From Streptomyces piniterrae (GTDB lineage: Bacteria > Actinomycetota > Actinomycetes > Streptomycetales > Streptomycetaceae): a stretch of 64,000 bases of DNA. The notes under the pieces were generated by a model. It saw nothing but the letters and a program-made list of their open reading frames with translations, searched no databases and had not been told where the DNA came from. Positions 1 through 7,056 of this stretch are shown piece after piece. Both the position numbers and the translations under genes were made by a program. Every line of letters starts with the position of its first letter. The first letter of the stretch is position 1. The stretch spans positions 186,001-250,000 of the forward strand of contig NZ_SUMB01000005.1 in NCBI RefSeq assembly GCF_005048155.1. Reading direction: 5' to 3'.

Positions 1-369
1 GACGAAGCGTCGTACGTTCTCCGCCGTCTGGTCGGCGTTGGTGTAGAAGCCGAGGTCGATGAGGCCGAGCGAGACGAGCAGCGTGTCGGCGCGGTGCTCG
101 CGTATCGCGTCGCCGATCAGTGGCGCCATGTGCAGCCAGCCCTCGCCCCAGCCGGCGAGGTGGCGGCGGGCCCCGCCCGGGAAGCCGGGGTCGCCGTACT
201 CGTGGGAGGTGGCGGCGTCCTGGAGGGTGTCATGGAGCGCGTCGCGCGGGCCGACGATGCGGTACCGGCCGTCGAAGGTCGCCTGCAGGTGCTGCCACAT
301 GCGATAGCGCCAGGTGAAATCGCCGGTGTGCCCAATGGTCATCGAGTCGCCGACGAACATGATCCTCAT
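1..369 (-). CDS. SGNH/GDSL-type hydrolase, C-terminus cut by window edge
   Basis: Reading from the ATG at 369-367, the protein starts MRIMFVGDSMTIGHTGD, which carries block I of the SGNH hydrolase family: the Gly-Asp-Ser motif, whose Ser is the expected nucleophile, sits at residues 7-9. Later residues (LIGDAIREHRADTLLVSLGLID) fit the central sheet of the fold. About 123 residues are visible. The C-terminal blocks, including the catalytic Asp/His, lie left of base 1. It is divergent from the secreted protein at 459. The substrate cannot be told; family members are esterases or lipases acting on lipids or acylated sugars. The start was chosen because the GDS motif must lie close to the N-terminus. 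Confidence 0.8.
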   Translation of the reverse strand, partial: MRIMFVGDSMTIGHTGDFTWRYRMWQHLQATFDGRYRIVGPRDALHDTLQDAATSHEYGDPGFPGGARRHLAGWGEGWLHMAPLIGDAIREHRADTLLVSLGLIDLGFYTNADQTAENVRRFV

Positions 370-458
370 CCGGCAATGATGGCCGACAGACCTTACTGCC
401 GGGTACGTGACGCTCGACACTCCAGGCGGTCCGCGGCCCGGGATGGCAGTCTGTGCCC

Positions 459-1511
459 ATGCGTTCGCTTCTGTGCGCGGCCGGTGCCGCGGGGATGGTG
501 CTGTGCGCGGCGGTCGCGCCGGCCGCCGCCGACGAGCCCGACGGCTTCAAGATCGGCGATACCAGGATCACCGAGTCCAGCGGTCTGGCCGCCAGCCGCG
601 TGCACCCGGGCATCTACTGGACCCACAACGACAGTGACGACGGCCCGTACGTCTACGCCGTCGACGCCGAGTCCGGGCGTACGGTCGCCACCCTCACCCT
701 GCGGGGGATCGGCGCACCGCGTGACGTCGAGGCGGTCTCGATCGGTCCGGACGGGAACATCTACGTCGGCGACATCGGCGACAACCGCGGCGGCACCTGG
801 GACCACGTCTGGATCTACCGCTTCCCCGAGCCGAAGCGGCTGCGCGACGCGACCGTCACCGCCGCGCAGTTCACCGTGACGTACGCGGACGGGCCGCGCG
901 ACGCGGAGGCGCTGATGGTGCATCCGAAGACCGGCCGGGTGTACATCGCCAGCAAGAAGCAGGACGGCGGGGGCGCGTTGTACGAGGGCCCGCCGCGGCT
1001 CAGCGCATCCGGCACCAACACCTTTCGCCGGGTTTCGCCGATCGATCTGTGGGTGACGGACGGCGCGTTCTCCCCGGACGGAACCCGGTTGGCGCTGCGC
1101 AGCTACTTCGGTGGCCGGATGTACCGCTGGCAGGACGGCCGTCCGAAGGACCTCGGCAGCGTGAGCGTGCCGTTCCAGGGACAGGGCGAGTCGGTCACCT
1201 TCGCTCCCGACGGCCGGACGCTGATGTACGGATCCGAGGGCCCCAACAGCGAGGTCGAGCCGGTCGGACTGACGGGCGATCAGCTGCCGGACTCGGCGCG
1301 CGACGCGGCGCCCGGGGACGGCGGCAACGGCGATGCGGGAAAGGGCGATACGGGGAAGGGCGGCGGTTCGGGACAGCCGGGGGACTCGGGGGCCGCCGGA
1401 GCGTCCGGGGATCCAGGGGCCCAGCCCGGCTTCGGCAAGGGGGCGGTGCTCCTTCTCGGGATCGCGGCGCTGGTCGTGGCACTGCGAAAGCTGGTGCGAC
1501 GGAGCAAGTAG
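459..1511 (+). CDS. Secreted, membrane-anchored beta-propeller-like protein
   Basis: The protein is about 350 aa. Residues 1-25 form a signal peptide (MRSLLCAAGAAGMVLCAAVAPAAA) followed by a globular part with WD40/propeller-like phrases such as DVEAVSIGPDGNIYVGDIGDN and repeated aromatic-Asp-Gly strands. A Gly/Ser/Asp-rich linker (about residues 275-325, with GDTGKGGG-type repeats) leads to a C-terminal hydrophobic helix (GKGAVLLLGIAALVVAL) and a positive tail (RKLVRRSK). This is the layout of an exported domain tethered to the membrane. An in-frame GTG lies at 453, but ATG 459 gives the cleaner signal peptide. Function is unknown; an esterase-like propeller or sensor is possible. Confidence 0.8.
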   Translation: MRSLLCAAGAAGMVLCAAVAPAAADEPDGFKIGDTRITESSGLAASRVHPGIYWTHNDSDDGPYVYAVDAESGRTVATLTLRGIGAPRDVEAVSIGPDGNIYVGDIGDNRGGTWDHVWIYRFPEPKRLRDATVTAAQFTVTYADGPRDAEALMVHPKTGRVYIASKKQDGGGALYEGPPRLSASGTNTFRRVSPIDLWVTDGAFSPDGTRLALRSYFGGRMYRWQDGRPKDLGSVSVPFQGQGESVTFAPDGRTLMYGSEGPNSEVEPVGLTGDQLPDSARDAAPGDGGNGDAGKGDTGKGGGSGQPGDSGAAGASGDPGAQPGFGKGAVLLLGIAALVVALRKLVRRSK

Positions 1512-1534
1512 CGGGTGCCTGCGGGTGCCCCGGC

Positions 1535-2002
1535 TTACGGAGTGCCCGGCTCCGCGCTCTCGTGCTCTCCCTCTCCCTCTCCCTTTCCCTCTCCTTCTCC
1601 CTCCCCCTCGATCAGCCGCAGTTCGTAATGCAGCGTCTTCTCCTTCTTGAGGCGGTGCGCCATCGGCACCAGCAGGCCGTGGATCAGCGGGTATTTACGG
1701 GTCAGTGAGCGCTCCGCGCGCCGGTACTCCCGGGTCTCCGGGTCGAGCAGCCGCATCCGGGCCTTGAGGGTGGGGCCGGTGGGCTTGCCGCGCAGGGTGG
1801 AGGCGCAGATCTCCACCTCCGGGAAGTTCCGCATCCGTTTCGCCTTCCAGGCGCTGCCGTACGTGCGGATATAGGCGTGGTCGCCGTCGACGGCGATGTT
1901 GACCGGGGTGCCGACGCCGGTGCCGTCCCGCTTGAACGTGGTGAGCAGGATCGTCCCCTGCCGCTCGAAGGGGGCGAGGCCGGGGCTCGGTGGAATCGTC
2001 AT
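1535..2002 (-). CDS. PPOX-class F420-dependent oxidoreductase-like protein with repeat-encoded acidic tail
   Basis: The flavin/F420 split-barrel family is recognisable from the opening MTIPPSPGLAPFERQGTILL, followed by TFKRDGTGVGTPVNIAVDGDHAYIRTYGSAWKAKRMRNFPEVEI. This is the usual arrangement in small actinobacterial PPOX proteins that reduce substrates with F420H2 or bind flavin or heme. Residues after about 135 are a low-complexity tail, GEGEGEGKGEGEGE, encoded by a CCCTCT-type microsatellite (1565-1609), so its length probably varies between strains. An ATG 51 bases upstream is in frame, but the MTIPP start matches the family N-terminus. It is a single gene, convergent with the secreted protein. 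Confidence 0.82.
   Translation of the reverse strand: MTIPPSPGLAPFERQGTILLTTFKRDGTGVGTPVNIAVDGDHAYIRTYGSAWKAKRMRNFPEVEICASTLRGKPTGPTLKARMRLLDPETREYRRAERSLTRKYPLIHGLLVPMAHRLKKEKTLHYELRLIEGEGEGEGKGEGEGEHESAEPGTP
1565..1609. repeat. CCCTCT hexanucleotide microsatellite inside CDS
   Basis: Imperfect CTCCCT units, interrupted by CCCTTT and CTTCTC variants, run for about 45 bases. On the minus strand they encode the Gly-Glu tail of the F420-type protein. The period is 6, so length changes by unit slippage would keep the frame. Confidence 0.8.
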
Positions 2003-2164
2003 GTCCCCATACAGGCACAAACGGACCGTTCCGTCATTCCCGCGGTCACCCATTCGGCCGCGTACGGGCGGCGATCAACTTTGCGATGCCGTCCGGAAGC
2101 GCCGCCAACGGGGAAGGCGGCCGGCCCAACGGCGTTGTCAGTGGGTGCAGTTACTCTCCGAAGC

Positions 2165-2962
2165 ATGGATGTGGATCAGGATGAGAAGAACACCGGCGAG
2201 GACGAGAAGCCCGAGTTCGTCGGGGCGTGGGTCGATCACCCCGACCGGGTGCGGCCCTGGCGGGGCAGTACGACCGAGCTGATGCTGTACTTCCCGCCGT
2301 TCCCCGAGCCGGGGACGAGTGCCGGACCGCCGGTGCTGGAGCCGCATGACCCGGTGCGCGCCCGGCGGATCGTGGAGACGCTGGGCACCGTGGACGAGGT
2401 CCTGGAGCAGCTGCCGGACCGCCGGCGGGAGGACCTGGCGGAGCCCGAGGAGCGTGCCGAGCTCGCCTATGTCGCCGTCGGCTGCTGGGGCAACTATGTG
2501 TGGATCAGTGACCCCGCGCTGGGCGACTACGGCATGGGGTGCGGAATGGATCCGGAGGTCGAGCGGCAGCGCGAGCTGAATCCGCAGGCCCGGATAGTCG
2601 GCACGATGCACATGGACTACGCGCTCAACTACTACCAGGATGTGGTGGTTCTGCCCGGGGGCCAGCGGCTGGACGCCAGTGGGTGGGGTGACGCCGACCC
2701 GGGGATCGAGGTCTACGGCGACCCGGAGGAAGTGCTGCGGGCCGCGGGATTCGACCCCGCGTCGGTGACGGACAGGTACATAGACCCCGAAGAGCCCGAC
2801 GATCCCGGTTGTGCCTACTGGAGCTCCTACACCGACCTGTTCCTCGGGGGCTTCGGCGACATCGAGTGGCACGTGCGGGACGAGCTGACGGTGTCGTTCT
2901 TCCGGGTCCGCCGCTCGGAGCGCGCCGAATCCGACCTGGAGGAGGTGTGGCTGGGCCCCTGA
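2165..2962 (+). CDS. Hypothetical acidic protein, 265 aa
   Basis: The protein begins MDVDQDEKNTGEDEKPEF and is acidic throughout. It is rich in Trp, Tyr and Gly in the middle (YVAVGCWGNYVWISDPALGDYGMGCGMDPEVERQ). No signal peptide, membrane segment or family motif was recognised. The frame stays open for about 290 bases further upstream, but those bases overlap the promoter region of the divergent F420-type gene and read as non-coding; ATG 2165 is the first credible start. It is convergent with serC, and the terminator at 3008-3040 separates them. A cytoplasmic stand-alone protein is all that can be said. Confidence 0.72.
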   Translation: MDVDQDEKNTGEDEKPEFVGAWVDHPDRVRPWRGSTTELMLYFPPFPEPGTSAGPPVLEPHDPVRARRIVETLGTVDEVLEQLPDRRREDLAEPEERAELAYVAVGCWGNYVWISDPALGDYGMGCGMDPEVERQRELNPQARIVGTMHMDYALNYYQDVVVLPGGQRLDASGWGDADPGIEVYGDPEEVLRAAGFDPASVTDRYIDPEEPDDPGCAYWSSYTDLFLGGFGDIEWHVRDELTVSFFRVRRSERAESDLEEVWLGP

Positions 2963-3007
2963 GCGGGCCGCGCGTCACAGGCCCCGCGCACGGGCCCCGG
3001 AAACGGC

Positions 3008-3040
3008 AGGGGCCCCGGCGGTTCGCCCGCCGGGGCCCCT
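3008..3040. terminator. Bidirectional intrinsic terminator
   Basis: A perfect 14-bp stem, AGGGGCCCCGGCGG (3008-3021) with CCGCCGGGGCCCCT (3027-3040), encloses a 5-base loop. It lies between two convergent stop codons. There is no U-tract, as is common in Streptomyces. Confidence 0.85.
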
Positions 3041-3066
3041 CGGGAAGCCGCGACCGCGGCCCGCCG

Positions 3067-4185
3067 TTACAGCTTCTCGATGACGTAGTCGATGCAGGCC
3101 GTCAGCGCCTCGACGTCCGCGGGGTCGATCGCCGGGAACATCGCGACGCGCAGCTGGTTGCGGCCCAGCTTGCGGTAGGGCTCGGTGTCGACGATGCCGT
3201 TGGCGCGCAGGGCCTTGGCGATGGCCGCCGCGTCGATGTCGTCGGTGAAGTCGATGGTGCCGATGACCTGCGAGCGCTTGGCCGGGTCGGTGACGAAGGG
3301 GGTGGCGTGCTTGGAGTCCTCGGCCCAGCCGTAGAGGGTGCGCGAGGAGGCGGCGGTGCGGCGGACCGCCCAGTCCAGGCCGCCCTGGCCGTTGATCCAC
3401 TCCAGCTGCTCGTTGAGCAGGAAGAGGGTGGACAGGGCCGGGGTGTTGTACGTCTGGTTCTTGAGGGAGTTGTCGATCGCCGTGGGCAGCGAGAAGAACT
3501 CCGGGATGTGCCGGCCGGACGCGTGGATGGTGCGGGCGCGCTCCAGGGCGGCGGGGGAGAAGGCGGCCAGCCACAGTCCGCCGTCGGAGGCGAAGGACTT
3601 CTGCGGCGCGAAGTAGTAGACGTCGGTGTCGGTGATGTCGACGGGCAGGCCGCCGGCGCCGGAGGTGGCGTCGACCAGGACGAGGGAACCGGCGTCGGCG
3701 CCCTCGACGCGCTTGATGGGCGCGGCGACACCGGTCGAGGTCTCGTTGTGGGTGAACGCGTAGACGTCCACGCCCGCCTCGGCCGAGGGCTCGGGGTGCG
3801 TGCCGGGGTCGGCGGAGATGACGGTGGGCTCCGCCAGCCAGGGCGCGAGCTTGGCGGCCTTGGCGAACTTGGAGGAGAACTCGCCGAAGGTCAGGTGCTG
3901 GGACTTGTTCTCGATCAGGCCGTGCGTCGCGATGTCCCAGAACGCGGTGGAGCCGCCGTTGCCGAGGACGACCTCGTAGCCCTCGGGGAGCTTGAACAGT
4001 TCGCGTACGCCGTCGCGCACCTTGCCGACCAGGTTCTTGACCGGGGCCTGGCGGTGGGACGTGCCGAGAAGGGAGCTGCCGGTGGCGGCGAGCGCGGCCA
4101 GCGCCTCCGTACGCACCTTGGAGGGGCCCGCGCCGAAGCGTCCGTCGGCGGGCTTGATGTCAGCGGGAATCTGGATATCAGCCAC
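3067..4185 (-). CDS. serC: Phosphoserine aminotransferase
   Basis: SerC catalyses the PLP-dependent step 3-phosphohydroxypyruvate + glutamate to 3-phosphoserine + 2-oxoglutarate in serine synthesis, and acts in the cytoplasm. The 372-aa product starts MADIQIPADIKPADGRFGAGPSK, the standard actinobacterial SerC N-terminus. GNGGST (75-80) forms the phosphate cup, VDATSGAGG (171-179) holds the PLP-ring Asp, and APQKSFASDGG (193-203) carries the PLP lysine, K196. Length is normal for the actinobacterial subfamily. The gene is monocistronic, ending at the hairpin 3008-3040. The product also usually serves the PLP biosynthesis branch in bacteria that make 4-phosphohydroxythreonine, but actinobacteria normally make PLP by the PdxS/T route, so serine synthesis is the main role. 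Confidence 0.96.
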   Translation of the reverse strand: MADIQIPADIKPADGRFGAGPSKVRTEALAALAATGSSLLGTSHRQAPVKNLVGKVRDGVRELFKLPEGYEVVLGNGGSTAFWDIATHGLIENKSQHLTFGEFSSKFAKAAKLAPWLAEPTVISADPGTHPEPSAEAGVDVYAFTHNETSTGVAAPIKRVEGADAGSLVLVDATSGAGGLPVDITDTDVYYFAPQKSFASDGGLWLAAFSPAALERARTIHASGRHIPEFFSLPTAIDNSLKNQTYNTPALSTLFLLNEQLEWINGQGGLDWAVRRTAASSRTLYGWAEDSKHATPFVTDPAKRSQVIGTIDFTDDIDAAAIAKALRANGIVDTEPYRKLGRNQLRVAMFPAIDPADVEALTACIDYVIEKL

Positions 4186-4247
4186 GGACGAAGCCTAATC
4201 CGTCCCGGCCGGGGCTCCTGCGGCGCGTCCACCGGATGAGATGAGGG

Positions 4248-5339
4248 TCAGTCGCCCGGTGAGACGCCGCCGCGCGGGTCCGGGGTGTCCGCGGCGTAGA
4301 CGTTCGCGATGGCGGCCGCGGCACGGGCCAGCACCTGGCGGGCCTCGGGCGGGTCCAGCACCTCAACGGAGTCGCCGAACTGGAGCAGTTGGCGCACGGC
4401 GCTGAGAACGGGGTAGGCGAGGTCGAGGACGGCCCAGCCGGAGGCGGGAATGTCCGCCGATCGGCTCGCTTCCCCTTCTTTGCCCGGCTTCTTCGCCTCC
4501 TCCGCGGCGCCCTCCGCGTCACCCGCCGGTTCGTCCGCCTCACCCGTTCGTGGCGGGCCGGTCAGCGTGTTGCCGAGGATGCGTACGGCCAGATCCAGCC
4601 GGTCCCGGCGGATCCGGGCGGTCACCCGTACCGGCGCCGGACGCTCCTCCACCCCGCGCCGCAGCACCTGCCAGACGTCGGCCAGCTCCACGCCGGCGCG
4701 GCGGCGCACCGGCGCGTCGGTGACGGCGGCCGACGCCACCCGGTCGGCGCGGAACAACTGCGGTGCGCCGCGCCGGTCCGCGACGAGATACCAGGTCCCG
4801 GCCTTGGCGACGAGCCCGTACGGGTCGACCGTGTAGGTACGCGTCCGGGTCTCGCCGCTGTGCCGGTAGCGGATGCGCAGCCGCAGATCGGTGAAGACGG
4901 CGGTGTGCAGCTCGTCGAGGTCGACGGCGGGGCGCGGCCCGCTCAACCAGCGGTCCGGGTCGACCAGGATGCGGCGGCCGGTGAGTTCCGCGGCCGGTCG
5001 GTGCGGCGCGGGCAGCGCGGCCATCACCTTGCGCAGCGCCGAGCCCAGCGCGTCGTCCAGACCGAGGGCGGTGTGCGCGCCCTGCGCGGCCAGGATGAAC
5101 AGCGCGCGGGCCTCGTCGCTGGTCATGCCGGTGACATCCGTACGGAAGCCGGGCAGTAGCGCGATCCCGCCGTACCGGCCGCGCTCCGCGTAGACCGGCA
5201 CACCGGCCGCCGACAGCGACTCGATATCGCGGTAGACGGTGCGGGTGGAGACCTCCAGCCGCTCGGCGAGCTCGCTCGCGGGGACCCGGCCGCGGGTCTG
5301 GAGCAGCAGCAGGACGGCGAGCAGGCGGTCGGATTTCAC
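4248..5339 (-). CDS. YafY-type WYL-domain transcriptional regulator
   Basis: Residues 1-60 form a DeoR-like winged HTH (MKSDRLLAVLLLLQTRGRVPASELAERLEVSTRTVYRDIE). The middle (about 140-215) is a WYL domain with the signature LRIRYRHSGETRTRTYTVDPYGLVAKAGTWYLVADRRG. The C-terminal WCX-like part contains an inserted low-complexity stretch rich in Glu and Ala (GDAEGAAEEAKKPGKEGEAS). WYL proteins sense small ligands or nucleic acids and usually repress the gene next door. Here the neighbour is the divergent FAD oxidoreductase, with a TGAC-N7-GTCA palindrome between them. The protein is 363 aa, the normal length. Confidence 0.9.
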   Translation of the reverse strand: MKSDRLLAVLLLLQTRGRVPASELAERLEVSTRTVYRDIESLSAAGVPVYAERGRYGGIALLPGFRTDVTGMTSDEARALFILAAQGAHTALGLDDALGSALRKVMAALPAPHRPAAELTGRRILVDPDRWLSGPRPAVDLDELHTAVFTDLRLRIRYRHSGETRTRTYTVDPYGLVAKAGTWYLVADRRGAPQLFRADRVASAAVTDAPVRRRAGVELADVWQVLRRGVEERPAPVRVTARIRRDRLDLAVRILGNTLTGPPRTGEADEPAGDAEGAAEEAKKPGKEGEASRSADIPASGWAVLDLAYPVLSAVRQLLQFGDSVEVLDPPEARQVLARAAAAIANVYAADTPDPRGGVSPGD

Positions 5340-5385
5340 GGCGGATTCTCCGGTTGCACGGGCGGGTTCCTCCGGGATTTATATA

Positions 5386-5400
5386 TGACGGCGGGTGTCA
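5386..5400. promoter_or_regulatory. Candidate WYL-regulator operator, TGAC-N7-GTCA
   Basis: TGAC (5386-5389) and GTCA (5397-5400) form an inverted repeat. An AT-rich stretch, TTTATATATGAC, which is rare in this GC background, lies directly beside it. It sits between the divergent starts at 5339 and 5425. The assignment as regulator binding site is an inference from position. Confidence 0.45.
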
Positions 5401-5424
5401 GGTTATGGCGGCAGAGTGCGGGCC

Positions 5425-7008
5425 ATGGAGATCAACACCGCTACGCAGAGCCCCGCCATCGGCAACGTCACCGAGCGCCCCACGACCGGCAACGCCACCG
5501 CCACCGTCACCGAGCGCCCCGCCACCGTCAATGTCACCGGCAGCGCCGCCGGGCGCCCGCTCGCCCACCACCCCGCCCCGGCCCTCGACGCCGCCGCCCG
5601 CACCGAACTCGCCCCCCGCGTCCAGGGCCCCGTCCTCCTCCCCGGGGACGACGGCTACGACGCCGAGCGGTCCGGGTTCCAGGCGGCCTACCGGCACCGG
5701 CCGGCCGTCATCGTGGGGGCGGCCGGCGCGGACGACGTGGCCGCCGCCGTCCGCTTCGCCCGCGACCACGGGCTCCCGATCGCCGTCCAGGCCACCGGCC
5801 ACGGGCTGTCGGCCGCCACCGACGGCGGGCTGCTGATCAGTACGCGGCGGATGACCGGCGTCCACGTGGACCCGAAGGCCCGCACCGCGCGGGTCGAGGC
5901 CGGCGCGGTCTGGGGCCCGGTGGTCGAGGAGGCCGCCCGGCACGGACTCGCCCCGCTCAACGGCTCGGCCCCGGGCGTCGGCGTCGTCTCCTACACCCTC
6001 GGCGGCGGGGTGGGCGTGCTGGCCCGCACGTTCGGGTTCGCCGCCGACCAGGTGCGGTCCGTCGATCTCGTCACCGCCGACGCCGAGCAGCGGCACCTCA
6101 CCGCCGACAACGACCCCGAACTGTTCTGGGCGCTGCTCGGCGGCGGCCACGGCCTCGGCGTGGTGACCGCGATGGAGTTCGCGCTGCTGCCGGTGGCGCG
6201 GCTGTACGGCGGGCAGCTGGTGTTCGGCGGCGACCTGGTGGACGAGGCGCTGGCGACGTACCTGAGCTGGACCGAGACCGTCCCCGACGAACTGACCTCC
6301 TCCCTGGCGCTGATCGCCTACCCCGACATCCCGCAGCTGCCCGAAGCGCTGCGCGGCCGCTACCTCGCGCACATCCGGATCGCGTACACGGGAAGCGCCG
6401 AGGAAGGCGAGCGGCTGGTGGCGCCGCTGCGCGCGATCGGACCGCGGGTCGGCGACGATCTGCGGGAGATGCCGTACGCGGAGTCCCACACCATCCACCG
6501 GGACCCGAGCGATCCGCACGCCTACAGCGGGGACAACGCAATGCTCGGCGGGCTCGACGCGGCGGCGCTGCGGCGGGTGGCCGCGCTGACCGGGCCGGCC
6601 GCGCCGGTGATGACCGTGGTTCAGCTCAACCATCTCGGGGGCGCGTTGGCTGCGGCAGGAAAGGCCGACGCCGTCGGCCACCGCGACGCACGCTTCGCGC
6701 TCCGCCTGCTCTCCCCTCTGGACGGCACCGACCTCACGGCCGTACGGGCGCTGCACACCGAGGCCCTCGCCGCCGTCGCACCCTGGCGGCTCGGCCGCAG
6801 CGTCAACTTTCTCTTCGGCGAACACCGGGACCGGGCGGACGCGGCGGAGGTGGCGCGCAGCGCCCACGGCGCCGAGGTGCACCGCCGACTGGCCGCACTG
6901 AAGGCCGCCCGCGACCCGCGGAACCTGTTCCGGTTCCACCCCTACGAGGCCGCCGCGGCGGCCCGCGAGCCGCTCCCCGTGGCATCCGCCGTATCTCCCG
7001 CCTCGTAA
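5425..7008 (+). CDS. FAD-binding BBE-domain oxidoreductase
   Basis: The product of about 527 aa has a low-complexity Thr/Pro-rich N-terminus, then a PCMH-type FAD_binding_4 domain: RPAVIVGAAGADDVAAAVRFARDHGLPIAVQATGHG, followed by GVGVVSYTLGGGVGVLARTFGFAADQV. It ends with a berberine-bridge C-terminal motif, NLFRFHPY. Members oxidise alcohols, sugars or aromatic natural products with O2, and many attach FAD covalently through a His in the GHG loop (here ATGHGLS). A GTG 30 bases upstream is in frame, but ATG 5425 gives the better spacing from the operator-like palindrome. It is probably controlled by the divergent WYL regulator. Substrate unknown. Confidence 0.87.
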   Translation: MEINTATQSPAIGNVTERPTTGNATATVTERPATVNVTGSAAGRPLAHHPAPALDAAARTELAPRVQGPVLLPGDDGYDAERSGFQAAYRHRPAVIVGAAGADDVAAAVRFARDHGLPIAVQATGHGLSAATDGGLLISTRRMTGVHVDPKARTARVEAGAVWGPVVEEAARHGLAPLNGSAPGVGVVSYTLGGGVGVLARTFGFAADQVRSVDLVTADAEQRHLTADNDPELFWALLGGGHGLGVVTAMEFALLPVARLYGGQLVFGGDLVDEALATYLSWTETVPDELTSSLALIAYPDIPQLPEALRGRYLAHIRIAYTGSAEEGERLVAPLRAIGPRVGDDLREMPYAESHTIHRDPSDPHAYSGDNAMLGGLDAAALRRVAALTGPAAPVMTVVQLNHLGGALAAAGKADAVGHRDARFALRLLSPLDGTDLTAVRALHTEALAAVAPWRLGRSVNFLFGEHRDRADAAEVARSAHGAEVHRRLAALKAARDPRNLFRFHPYEAAAAAREPLPVASAVSPAS

Positions 7009-7056
7009 CGGGCATGCCGAAGCGCCATCCCGCCTCCCAGTGGGCAGGCTGGGGAC

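Noticed and set aside
1877..2164. Upstream extension of the 265-aa hypothetical protein
   Set aside because: Overlaps the divergent promoter region and the start of the F420-type gene; sequence lacks protein character.
2809..4239. 476-codon plus-strand frame over serC
   Set aside because: Antisense shadow of a clear serC gene with all catalytic motifs.
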